Assembly (NCBI RefSeq): GCF_001735805.1
Contig: NZ_CP017248.1
Location: 1,426,001 to 1,490,000 of the forward strand
Direction of reading: 5' to 3'
Length of the DNA stretch: 64,000 nt
From: Streptomyces fodineus
Lineage (GTDB): Bacteria > Actinomycetota > Actinomycetes > Streptomycetales > Streptomycetaceae
Position 1 is the first letter of the stretch, and every line of letters starts with the position of its first letter. A program made the translations under genes and the position numbers. This document shows, one piece after another, positions 49,983 to 57,924 of the stretch. The notes beneath the pieces were generated by a model. It searched no databases. It was given only the letters and a program-made list of their open reading frames with translations, and was not told the origin of the DNA.

Positions 49983-50792
49983 GTGACCGAGGGCGACTCC
50001 CCGGCGGCCGGACCGGCGAAGCTGGACACCTCCGTGGCGCACAACGCCCGGGTGTGGAACTACTGGATCGGCGGCAAGGACAACTACGAGGTCGACCAGC
50101 GGGTCGGTGAGCAGGTCGCCGGGATGTTCCCGGTGATCCGCGCGGTGGCCCGCGCGGACCGCGAGTTCCTGGCCCGTGCGGTGCGGTTCGTGACCGCCGA
50201 GCGCGGGATGCGGCAGTTCCTGGACATCGGCACCGGCCTGCCGACGGTGGACAACACCCACGAGATCGCCCAGCGGATCGCCCCCGAGTCACGGATCGTG
50301 TACGTCGACAACGACCCGATCGTGCTCGTGCACGCCCGCTCGCTGCTCACCAGCTCCCCCGAGGGCGTCACCGACTACATCGACGCCGATGTGCGCGACC
50401 CGGACGCCATCGTGCAGCGCGCCGCCGAGACCCTGGACCTGGGCCGGCCGGTCGCGCTGATGATGCTGGGCATCCTGAACTTCGTCCTGGACACCGGCGA
50501 GGCCGGGGACATCGTGCGGCGGCTCATGGCGGTGCTCCCCTCGGGCAGTCACCTCGTCCTCACCCACCCGACGTACGACGCCGACGTGGGCGGCGAGGGC
50601 AACCGGGCCGCGATGGAGTTCTGGAACGCCCACGCCACCCCGCCGATCACCGCCCGCAGCCGCGAGGAGATCGCCGGCTTCCTCGACGGGCTGGAGCCGG
50701 TCGAGCCGGGTCTGGTGCCCTGCTCGCAGTGGCGCGCCGGGCCGGCGTCCGCCGCCGTGCCGCAGTACGGCGCCGTGGCCGTGAAACCCTGA
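49983..50792 (+). CDS. SAM-dependent methyltransferase (PF04672 type), copy 2
   Basis: A 269-aa paralog of the gene at 45283. NARVWNYWIGGKDNYEVDQR, QFLDIGTGLPTVDNTHEIAQ and RIVYVDNDPIVLVHARSLLT align closely with copy 1, and the C-terminus again ends in a LEPVEPGLVPCSQWR segment. GTG start with AAGGG upstream. Probably another small-molecule or peptide methyltransferase; the partner substrate is unknown. Confidence 0.85.
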   Translation: MTEGDSPAAGPAKLDTSVAHNARVWNYWIGGKDNYEVDQRVGEQVAGMFPVIRAVARADREFLARAVRFVTAERGMRQFLDIGTGLPTVDNTHEIAQRIAPESRIVYVDNDPIVLVHARSLLTSSPEGVTDYIDADVRDPDAIVQRAAETLDLGRPVALMMLGILNFVLDTGEAGDIVRRLMAVLPSGSHLVLTHPTYDADVGGEGNRAAMEFWNAHATPPITARSREEIAGFLDGLEPVEPGLVPCSQWRAGPASAAVPQYGAVAVKP

Positions 50793-50813
50793 CGCCGGGC
50801 CGGGCGGACCCAC

Positions 50814-50847
50814 GCCGAGGAGGACGTATGGCCGAGGAGGACGTATG
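50814..50847 (+). repeat. 17-bp tandem duplication of RBS plus start codon
   Basis: GCCGAGGAGGACGTATG occurs twice without a gap (50814-50830, 50831-50847). Each copy carries GAGGAGG and an ATG. The first ATG (50828) opens a six-codon ORF (MAEEDV) whose TGA overlaps the ATG at 50845 (ATGA). Confidence 0.9.
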
Positions 50848-52248
50848 ACCACCCTTGCCGACCCCGTGCCCGGCGGGCGCCCGGAGGATCTGCGCCGGGT
50901 CGCCGGACTCATGGCGCGCCTCCTCGCCGAGGACGTGCGCGGGATCGTGCTGGCCTATGTGGACACCGCGGGCGTCTGCCGGGTGAAGACCATCCCGACG
51001 GCGCGGCTGGAGGCGGCCGTGTCCTGGGGCGTCGGGATGTCCCCGGTGTTCGACACCTTCCTCTCCGACGACTCGATCGTCACCACCGACGTCCTCGGCT
51101 CCCCCGACGGTGACCTGCGGCTCTATCCCGACCTGGACCAGCTGGTGGCGCTGGCCGGGCAGCCGGGCTGGGCGTGGGCGCCGGTGGACCGGATCACGCA
51201 GGAGGGCGCCCGGCACCCCGGCTGTGCCAGAACCTTTCTGCGCCGGATCGTCGCCGACGCCGCCGAGCGGCACGGCGTCACCTTCAAGGCGGCGATCGAG
51301 ATCGAGTGGGCGGTCGGCCTCGGCTCGGCGCCGCCCGGGGAGTTCGTGCCGGCGGTGTCCGGGCCGGCGTACGGCGCGATCCGGCAGGTCGAGCTGAGCG
51401 ACTGCACCGCCGATCTGCTGGGCGCGCTGGCCGCCCAGGACGTGTACGTCGACCAGGTGCATCCCGAGTACGCCGCCGGGCAGTTCGAGGTCTCGGTGCG
51501 CGCGCTGGACCCGGTGGCGGCGGCCGACCAGAGCGTGCTGGTACGGCAGACGATCCGGGCGGTGGCGCAGCGGCACGGCCTCAGGGTCTCGTTCTCGCCC
51601 GCGGTCCTCGCCGAGGGCGTCGGCAACGGCGGCCATCTGCACCTGTCCTGCTGGCGCGACGGTGCCAATCTGCACGCGGGCGGTGAGCGCCGGTACGGCA
51701 TGACGCCCGAGGCGGAGTCCTTCACGGCCGGGATCCTGGCCCACCTCCCGGCGCTGACGGCCGTCACCGCGCCGTCCCCGGCCAGCTATCTGCGGCTCAA
51801 ACCCTCCCAGTGGGCCGGGGTGTTCACCGCCTGGGGCCACGAGACCCGCGAGACCGCGCTGCGGCTGATCACCGGCACGGCGGGCCGCCACGAGCAGGAC
51901 GCCAACCTGGAGGTGAAACCGGTCGACCTGGCCGCCAACCCCTATCTGGCCCTCGGCTGTGTCATCGCCGCCGGCCTCGACGGGCTCGCCTCGGCCCGCA
52001 CCCTCCCGGAGGAGGCCACCGGCGACCCGGTCCGGTACGGCGGCCACGAGGCGGCGGCCCTCGGCGTACGGCGGCTGCCGCAATCGCTGCCGCAGGCCGT
52101 CGGGGAGTTCCGCACGGACCAGGTGCTGCGGGCCGCGCTGGGCCCCGTCCTCGCGGACGCGGTGACCGCCGTACGGCTGGGCGAGGCGGCAGCCGTCGAG
52201 GGCCTGGACGACGCGCGGGTGGCGGCGGCCTACCGCTGGGTGTACTGA
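50845..52248 (+). CDS. Glutamine-synthetase-like ligase
   Basis: A 467-aa GS-fold enzyme, probably a gamma-glutamyl ligase for an amine rather than ammonium GS. GS landmarks: KAAIEIEWAV (metal Glu), VHPEYAAGQFEVS, the NGGHLHLS ATP/glutamate motif, LRLKPSQWAGVFTAWG and LEVKPVDLAANPYLALGCVI. The usual adenylylation Tyr loop and the PGYEAPVN-type sequence of true GS are not evident. It is followed within 2 nt by an amidohydrolase; together they mirror the two halves of fungal FluG. Start as set by the duplicated ribosome site. Confidence 0.86.
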   Translation: MTTLADPVPGGRPEDLRRVAGLMARLLAEDVRGIVLAYVDTAGVCRVKTIPTARLEAAVSWGVGMSPVFDTFLSDDSIVTTDVLGSPDGDLRLYPDLDQLVALAGQPGWAWAPVDRITQEGARHPGCARTFLRRIVADAAERHGVTFKAAIEIEWAVGLGSAPPGEFVPAVSGPAYGAIRQVELSDCTADLLGALAAQDVYVDQVHPEYAAGQFEVSVRALDPVAAADQSVLVRQTIRAVAQRHGLRVSFSPAVLAEGVGNGGHLHLSCWRDGANLHAGGERRYGMTPEAESFTAGILAHLPALTAVTAPSPASYLRLKPSQWAGVFTAWGHETRETALRLITGTAGRHEQDANLEVKPVDLAANPYLALGCVIAAGLDGLASARTLPEEATGDPVRYGGHEAAALGVRRLPQSLPQAVGEFRTDQVLRAALGPVLADAVTAVRLGEAAAVEGLDDARVAAAYRWVY

Positions 52249-52250
52249 CC

Positions 52251-53426
52251 GTGGCCGCGCCGGGACCGGTCCACGAGGCCCTCGCCGAACTGGAGTTGGT
52301 GGACCACCACTGCCACGGCGCGGTGACGGCCGACCTCGCGCCCGGGGAGTTCGCCTCGCTCCTCACCGAGGGCGATGCCTGGCCCGGCATCTCGCCGTTC
52401 GACACGCCCGTGGGCCTGGCCGTACGCCGGCACTGCGCGCCCGTGCTGGACCTCCCCCGGCACGCGCCGCCCGCCGACTACCTGGACCGCCGCAGGGAGC
52501 TGGGCTGGCGGGAGGTCAACCGCCGCTTTCTGACCGCCGCCGGAGCCGAGGTGTTCCTCGTGGACACCGGCTACGCCCCGCACCCGCTCACCTCGCCCGC
52601 CGAGCTGGCGCGGTCCGCCGGCGCCGCCGCATGCGAGGTCGTACGCCTGGAGCAGGTGGCGGAGGCGGTGGCCGGGCAGGGCGTCGAGCCGGGCGAGTAC
52701 GCGGCCGCGTTCCGGGCGGCCGCCGAGGAGGCCGTGCGCCGGCCGGGCGTGGTGGCGGTGAAGTCGGTGGCCGCCTACCGCACCGGATTCGCCCTGGACC
52801 CGGCCCGCCCGGCGGAGGCCGAGGTGACCGGGGCCGCCCGGCACTGGCTCGCGGGCGGCGGCCGGCTCACCGACCCGGTCCTGATACGGCACCTGCTGTG
52901 GACCGCCGTGGACCTCGGCCTGCCGCTCCAGCTGCACACCGGCTTCGGCGACGCCGACCTGCGGCTGCACCACGCCGACCCGGCCCTGCTGACCGACTGG
53001 CTGCGGCTGGCCGCCGGCACGGTCCCGGTCCTGCTGCTGCACTGCTGGCCGTACCACCGCCAGGCCGCCTATCTGGCCGCGGTGTTCGAGCAGGTGTACC
53101 TGGACGTCGGCCTCGCCCTGCACCACACGGGCCCGGCCCGCTGCCGGGCGGTGCTGGAGGAGGCGCTGGAGATCACCCCGTTCCGGAAACTGCTGTACTC
53201 CTCCGACGCCTATGGAGTGGCCGAATTCCACCACCTCGGCGCGCTGTGCTTCCGGCAGGGGCTCGCCGATCTGCTCCAGGCCCGCGTCGACGCCGACGAG
53301 CTGAGCCTGCCCGACGCCCTGCGGATCGCGGCCTGGACCGGCCGCGACAACGCCCGACGCCTCTACGGCCCCCTCGTATCCGCCCCCGCCCGCGATCCCA
53401 GCGGACTCCCCACCCGGAAAGTATGA
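52251..53426 (+). CDS. Amidohydrolase family protein (FluG N-half-like)
   Basis: A 391-aa metal-dependent hydrolase of the Amidohydro_2 type. Metal ligands: LVDHHCHGAVTADL, Lys in VVAVKSVAAYRTGF, LQLHTGFGDADLRL, LLLHCWPYHRQAAYLAAVFE and a late Asp in LLYSSDAYGVAEFHH. It starts at GTG 52251, 2 nt after the GS-like stop, with no ribosome site, so it is translated by coupling. Its last codons hold the -10 box of the next gene. Confidence 0.85.
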   Translation: MAAPGPVHEALAELELVDHHCHGAVTADLAPGEFASLLTEGDAWPGISPFDTPVGLAVRRHCAPVLDLPRHAPPADYLDRRRELGWREVNRRFLTAAGAEVFLVDTGYAPHPLTSPAELARSAGAAACEVVRLEQVAEAVAGQGVEPGEYAAAFRAAAEEAVRRPGVVAVKSVAAYRTGFALDPARPAEAEVTGAARHWLAGGGRLTDPVLIRHLLWTAVDLGLPLQLHTGFGDADLRLHHADPALLTDWLRLAAGTVPVLLLHCWPYHRQAAYLAAVFEQVYLDVGLALHHTGPARCRAVLEEALEITPFRKLLYSSDAYGVAEFHHLGALCFRQGLADLLQARVDADELSLPDALRIAAWTGRDNARRLYGPLVSAPARDPSGLPTRKV

Positions 53427-53427
53427 T
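53422..53427 (+). promoter_or_regulatory. -10 box TATGAT of the DUF4916 gene
   Basis: TATGAT (5/6 consensus) overlaps the amidohydrolase stop codon and ends 6 nt before the ATG at 53434, giving a leaderless internal promoter. Confidence 0.55.
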
Positions 53428-53433
53428 CAAGCA

Positions 53434-53970
53434 ATGTCTGACATGACCGAGACGACGCCCGGCTGGCTGAGCAGTGACGAGCTGGAAATGGCCAGGGCCC
53501 GGATGCCGATCCTGTACGTCGAGGCCGTGCCCGTGCGTGTGGACGACAGCGGCGAAGTCACCAGCATCGGTGTGCTGCTGCGGATCGGCCCGGACGGGAC
53601 GGTCAGCCGGACCCTGGTCTCCGGCCGCGTCCTGCACCACGAGCGGGTCCGCGACGCCCTGCTGCGCCACCTGGAGAAGGACCTCGGCCCGGTCGCGCTC
53701 CCCCGCATCCCCACCTCGCTCCAGCCGTTCACCGTCGCCGAGTACTTCCCGACGGCCGGTATCACGCCGTACCACGACCCACGCCAGCACGCGGTGTCCC
53801 TCGCCTACATCGTCCCGGTCACCGGCGACTGCCGGCCCCGCCAGGACGCGCTGGACCTCGTCTGGTTCAGCCCGCAGGAGGCCGCCTCCCCGGCCGTGCA
53901 GAGCGAGATGCCGGGCGGGCACGGGGTGCTGCTGAAGCAGGCGCTCGCGCACGTGGGTCTGACGTACTGA
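53434..53970 (+). CDS. NUDIX-like protein (DUF4916)
   Basis: A 178-aa protein with a NUDIX-like core: GVLLRIGPDGTVSRTLVSGR then ERVRDALLRHLEKDLGPVAL, where the usual REUXEE Glu residues are incomplete, so catalysis is doubtful. TPYHDPRQHAVSLAYIVPV and ALDLVWFSPQEA are typical of DUF4916. Common single-gene in Streptomyces. No ribosome site; see the -10 box. Confidence 0.82.
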   Translation: MSDMTETTPGWLSSDELEMARARMPILYVEAVPVRVDDSGEVTSIGVLLRIGPDGTVSRTLVSGRVLHHERVRDALLRHLEKDLGPVALPRIPTSLQPFTVAEYFPTAGITPYHDPRQHAVSLAYIVPVTGDCRPRQDALDLVWFSPQEAASPAVQSEMPGGHGVLLKQALAHVGLTY

Positions 53971-54153
53971 GGCCGGTGGCCGCCTGACCCGTCTGTCTAT
54001 CAGGCCGGTCAGGCCGCCGACCAGGCATTTCGCCGACGCGTTCAGGTTGCGTTCAGGCTCACGGCGCCCCGTGGCAACAGCTGCACCAGAAGCCCCAAAA
54101 CAATGGCAAAGAGGGCTGGGGAAAAGGCAGTTGGGCGTGCGAGGGTGCGGGCC

Positions 54154-54948
54154 ATGAGCACAGAGCACGTCCTCGATCACCGGCCCAGCGGGCACGCACG
54201 CGCGCGCATACGCGAGAGCGCGAACAAGGTGCCGGAGGTCACCGTCTACTTCTGGATCATCAAGGTCCTCACCACCGGCATGGGCGAGACCGCCTCCGAC
54301 TTCCTGGGCCATACGCTGGGCCCGATCCCGGCGGTCGGCATCGGCGGTCTCGCGTTCGCGGCGTCGCTCGTGCTCCAGTTCGCCGTCCGCCGGTACGTCG
54401 CCTGGATCTACTGGACGGCGATCGTCATGGTCAGCGTGTTCGGCACGATGGCCGCGGATGCGCTCCACGTCGTCCTCGGCGTCCCGTACACCCTGTCCAC
54501 CCCGCTGTTCATGATCGCCCTGGCCGCCGTCTTCGCCCTCTGGTACGCCTCCGAGCGCACCCTGTCGATCCACTCCATCCATACCCGGCGCCGCGAGTTC
54601 TTCTACTGGGCGGCCGTCCTCGCCACGTTCGCGCTGGGCACCGCCGCGGGCGACCTCACCGCGACGATCGGCCTCGGCTACCTGGGCTCGGGCGTCCTGT
54701 TCGCCGCGGCGATCTGCGTTCCAGCCGTCGCCCACCGCGGTGGCCTGCTGGGCGCGGTGACCGCGTTCTGGACGGCGTACGTCATCACCCGCCCGCTCGG
54801 CGCCTCCCTCGCCGACTGGATGGCCCTGCCGGGCAGGCGGGGCGGCCTGGACTGGGGCCTGGGTCCGGTGACCCTGTCCTGGACGGTGGCGATCGTCGGC
54901 TTCGTGGCGTTCATGGCGATGTCACGGCGGGACGTCCAGACCGCCTGA
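54154..54948 (+). CDS. DUF347-repeat membrane protein (COG4705)
   Basis: A 264-aa membrane protein with about eight helices built from four related units, each ending in a Thr-x-x-(L/F)-Gly-x-x-x-x-Asp pattern: KVLTTGMGETASDFLG, VSVFGTMAADALH, LATFALGTAAGDLTA and YVITRPLGASLADWMA. Function unknown; family members are conserved in many bacteria. ATG 54154 chosen over 54103 because the upstream extension is basic and lacks family character. A terminator follows. Confidence 0.85.
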   Translation: MSTEHVLDHRPSGHARARIRESANKVPEVTVYFWIIKVLTTGMGETASDFLGHTLGPIPAVGIGGLAFAASLVLQFAVRRYVAWIYWTAIVMVSVFGTMAADALHVVLGVPYTLSTPLFMIALAAVFALWYASERTLSIHSIHTRRREFFYWAAVLATFALGTAAGDLTATIGLGYLGSGVLFAAAICVPAVAHRGGLLGAVTAFWTAYVITRPLGASLADWMALPGRRGGLDWGLGPVTLSWTVAIVGFVAFMAMSRRDVQTA

Positions 54949-54966
54949 AGCCGCCCCAGGCACGGA

Positions 54967-55000
54967 AAGGGCCTCGCCGGTCACCGCCGGCGGGGCCCTT
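54967..55000 (+). terminator. Hairpin terminator
   Basis: AAGGGCCTCGCCGG pairs with CCGGCGGGGCCCTT (one G-T pair), 18 nt after the DUF347 gene stop. Confidence 0.85.
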
Positions 55001-55205
55001 CGCCATGCCGTCCCCGCGGCCGCCGCACCACCCGCTCAGGGCCGATGCCACCATCGAAGACGCGGACCGTGGTGGGTGAGGGCATCGTCCCCGCAGCCGC
55101 TCCGGTGGCCCGGGTGGCGTACCGCCGCGGAGTGGTGGACGTTTGTGCTGACGGGTCGTGCCACGCTCTCGTCTCGCTTGCACCGGGGTGTCTCAGGAGG
55201 CCGGA

Positions 55206-56540
55206 ATGGCGGGAGAGAAGGCAGGGAGACGGCGGAGCCAGCCGTATCTCCCGGACCTCCACATGCGCCTGCGTTCCGAGCTGGGCCGGATCGACGAGCA
55301 GTTGCGCGCCCTGCTGTCCTCCATGGACCGCCTGCAGGGCCTGCTGGAAGCGGTGGTGGCCATCACCCGTGAGGTGGAGCTGCCCGCGGTGCTGGAGCGC
55401 ATCGTGACGACCGCCATGGACCTGGTCGGCGCCCGCTACGGGGCCCTGGGCGTGCTCGACGAGTCCGGAGAACGCCTGGAGCAGTTCATCTCGTCCGGCC
55501 TGACCGAGCAGGAACGCGATGCCCTGGCCAAGGCCGGACTGCCTCGTGGTCTGGGCGTCCTCGGGCATCTGATCCGCTACCCCGAACCGCTTCGGATCGA
55601 CGACATCCAGACCCATCCCTCCTCCGCCGGTTTTCCGTCCGGCCACCCGCGCCTGCGCACCCTGCTCGGCGTCGCCATCACCGTGCGCGGCGAGATCTAC
55701 GGCGATCTCTACCTCTCCGAGCGGGACGACGGGGAGCCCTTCGACGTGCATGACGAGAACGTCGTCGTCGCCCTGGCCAGCGCCGCCGGCATCGCGATCG
55801 AGAATGTCCGCCTGTTCGAACGGATTCGCGTCGGTTCCGAGCAGTTCCAGCGACTCCTGCTGCCCATCCTGCCCGACCTGCGGCCGTTCACCGCCGCCGC
55901 CATCTACCGGCCCGCCGCCGAGCCCAGTCAGCTCGGCGGGGACTGGTACGACGCCATCCCCCTGCCCGACGACGCCGTGGCGGTCGTCATCGGTGATGTC
56001 GGCGGCCATGATCTGCAGGCCGCGGCCGTCATGGCCGCCACCCGGAACATGCTGCGCGCTCTCGTGTTCGACCAGAGCAGTCCGCCCGGCGCGGTCCTCT
56101 CCCGGCTCGACCGGACCCTGGAGACGATCACGAACAACCGCGTCACGACCACCACCCTGGCCCGCCTCGAACCGGAGGCACGTGGCTGGCGGCTGCTGTG
56201 GAGCACCGCGGGCCATGTCCCGCCCCTGCTCATCACCGGTGAGCGCCGCGTGGTCTATCTGCTCGCCGAGCCCGGGCTGCCGCTGGGCGTCGACACCGGC
56301 CAGCCCCGCCCGGACCACTCCCGCTTCCTGCCCCCGGACACCACCGTCGTCTTCTTCACCGACGGGCTGATCGAGCATCCCGACCACGCCATCGACGAGA
56401 GCCTGAACGAACTCGCCGCTCTCGCCGCCGTCCATGCCGGTCTCCCCCTGCCCGAGTTCGTCCGGGCGCTGGCCGATCACCACCCCAGCGACGGGCACGA
56501 CGACATGGCCATCCTCGCGCTGCGCACCCCGCCCGCCTGA
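55206..56540 (+). CDS. GAF-SpoIIE serine phosphatase
   Basis: A 444-aa protein: N-terminal coiled region LGRIDEQLRALLSSMDRLQG (about 25-45), GAF domain (about 50-205) including GVAITVRGEIYGDLYLSERD, then a PP2C/SpoIIE phosphatase with QLGGDWYDAI, VIGDVGGHDLQAAAVMAATR and the late VVFFTDGLIEHPDHAI and GHDDMAILALR. Metal-binding Asp residues are present. It probably acts on an anti-anti-sigma factor in a stress or development pathway. AGGAGG lies 5 nt before the ATG. Confidence 0.9.
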   Translation: MAGEKAGRRRSQPYLPDLHMRLRSELGRIDEQLRALLSSMDRLQGLLEAVVAITREVELPAVLERIVTTAMDLVGARYGALGVLDESGERLEQFISSGLTEQERDALAKAGLPRGLGVLGHLIRYPEPLRIDDIQTHPSSAGFPSGHPRLRTLLGVAITVRGEIYGDLYLSERDDGEPFDVHDENVVVALASAAGIAIENVRLFERIRVGSEQFQRLLLPILPDLRPFTAAAIYRPAAEPSQLGGDWYDAIPLPDDAVAVVIGDVGGHDLQAAAVMAATRNMLRALVFDQSSPPGAVLSRLDRTLETITNNRVTTTTLARLEPEARGWRLLWSTAGHVPPLLITGERRVVYLLAEPGLPLGVDTGQPRPDHSRFLPPDTTVVFFTDGLIEHPDHAIDESLNELAALAAVHAGLPLPEFVRALADHHPSDGHDDMAILALRTPPA

Positions 56541-56666
56541 CCGCTCGAAGCCACCGCTTCGCCTGTCCTCCGCGCGGCGTCACCGCGCGGCTCGGCGGTG
56601 CCGTGGAGGATCCGGGGGATCCGACGGATGATGGCTTCGGGGCGAGGTGGACACGGAGGTCGCCCG

Positions 56667-57719
56667 ATGGCTGTCGTGCGGCATCAAGAACTCCGGCGCA
56701 ACGGTCAGGCCGCCCTGGAGATATGCGCCATCGCCGCGCTGTACTACGGCTCGGCGAAGCTGGGACTGCTCCAGCAGCTGGTGCGTGGCCAGGTCACCCC
56801 GTTGTGGCCGCCGAGCGGCCTCGCGGTGGCGAGTCTGGTACTGCGCGGCCCGCGGGTCTGGCCCGGTATCGCAATCGGCGCGTTCCTGGTCAACATCTCG
56901 CTGGGCCCGTCGCTCCCGGCCGTGCTGGCGATCGCGGTGGGCAACACCCTCGCGCCCGTCTGCTCCTACCTGCTGCTCCGCCGTACGGGATTCCGTGCGG
57001 AACTGGACCGGCTGCGGGACGCGTTCGCGCTGATCTTTCTCGGTGCGTTCACCGGGATGCTGGTCAGCGCGACGACGGGCAGCGGGACCCTGGCCCTCGC
57101 CGGAGTGCTGAAGACCGGCGACTTCTGGCCGACATGGTCGGTCTGGTGGACCGGCGACGCGATGGGCGTCCTGGTGGTCACGCCGGTCCTGCTCGTCCTG
57201 CACGAGACACAGTGGCCGAAGCACGCACCTGCGTACCGGTGGGCGGAGGGGCTGCTGCTTCTGGTGGCCACGACCGGCCTCGGGTTCCTCCTGACCGGTC
57301 ACACACCCCTGCTGTTCCTCGGGTTCCCGCTGCTGATCTGGGCGGCCTTCCGCTTCCAGCTGGCCGGGGCCGCGCCCTGCGCACTGGCCGTGTCGACCTT
57401 CGCGATCATCGCCGGTGCCGAGAGATCGGGCCCGTTCGCCGGTCGCGACCTGTTCACCGAGATGATCACCCTGCAGGCCTTCAACGGTTCCGCCGCGCTG
57501 ACCGCACTGCTGCTCTCGGCGGTCATCAGCGAGCGGAACCAGACCCAGCGGGAGATCGCCCGGGCCTGCCGGCAGCTCGCCCGGATGGCGGCCAGGATCG
57601 CCACCGGCGACCACCGCCAGATGCTGCCCGACACCGAGCCCGAGCAGGAGGACGACCCGCCGCAGACACGAAAGAGGCCGTCTCCTCATCCTGAGAAGAC
57701 GACCTCCGACCGGCAATGA
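56667..57719 (+). CDS. MASE1-domain membrane protein
   Basis: A 350-aa membrane protein with eight or more helices matching the MASE1 sensory domain: ALYYGSAKLGLLQQLVRGQV TPLWPPSGLA motif split over about residues 25-55, WPGIAIGAFLVNISLGPSLP, TGSGTLALAGVLK and WTGDAMGVLVVTPVLL. MASE1 is usually fused to a kinase or cyclase; here only a short charged tail follows. The tail (about 16 codons) overlaps the hairpin beside tRNA-Pro copy 3. GGAGG precedes the ATG; a neighbour of the GAF-SpoIIE phosphatase. Confidence 0.83.
   Translation: MAVVRHQELRRNGQAALEICAIAALYYGSAKLGLLQQLVRGQVTPLWPPSGLAVASLVLRGPRVWPGIAIGAFLVNISLGPSLPAVLAIAVGNTLAPVCSYLLLRRTGFRAELDRLRDAFALIFLGAFTGMLVSATTGSGTLALAGVLKTGDFWPTWSVWWTGDAMGVLVVTPVLLVLHETQWPKHAPAYRWAEGLLLLVATTGLGFLLTGHTPLLFLGFPLLIWAAFRFQLAGAAPCALAVSTFAIIAGAERSGPFAGRDLFTEMITLQAFNGSAALTALLLSAVISERNQTQREIARACRQLARMAARIATGDHRQMLPDTEPEQEDDPPQTRKRPSPHPEKTTSDRQ
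57674..57706. terminator. Imperfect hairpin beside tRNA-Pro copy 3
   Basis: GAGG..CGTCT..CTCA pairs with TGAG..AGACG..CCTC (two mismatches, TCC loop), 20 nt beyond the tRNA 3' end and inside the MASE1 gene's last codons. It begins AGAGGCCGT like the other tRNA-Pro hairpins. Confidence 0.6.
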
Positions 57720-57725
57720 AGCTGG

Positions 57726-57799
<74 letters not shown>

Positions 57800-57886
57800 G
57801 TGCCGTTTGACCTGGGGTTTCCCCGGTCGAAACGCGCAGGGAAACAATACCGCACTCCGCTCGGTGATCGCGCACCGGTTTCCCGG

Positions 57887-57917
57887 TTGACCTCAAGTTT
57901 GGTTGAGGTTGCACGAT
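57887..57917 (+). promoter_or_regulatory. SoxR/MerR-type promoter of split transketolase
   Basis: -35 TTGACC (57887-57892), a 19-nt spacer and -10-like CACGAT (57912-57917), with the dyad ACCTCAA-N6-TTGAGGT (57890-57909) in the spacer. The 19-bp spacing and CCTCAAG..TTGAGG dyad match SoxR/MerR-activated promoters such as E. coli soxS. The -10 ends 7 nt before the ATG (leaderless). No MerR gene is in the window. Confidence 0.7.
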
Positions 57918-57924
57918 CGTCGGC

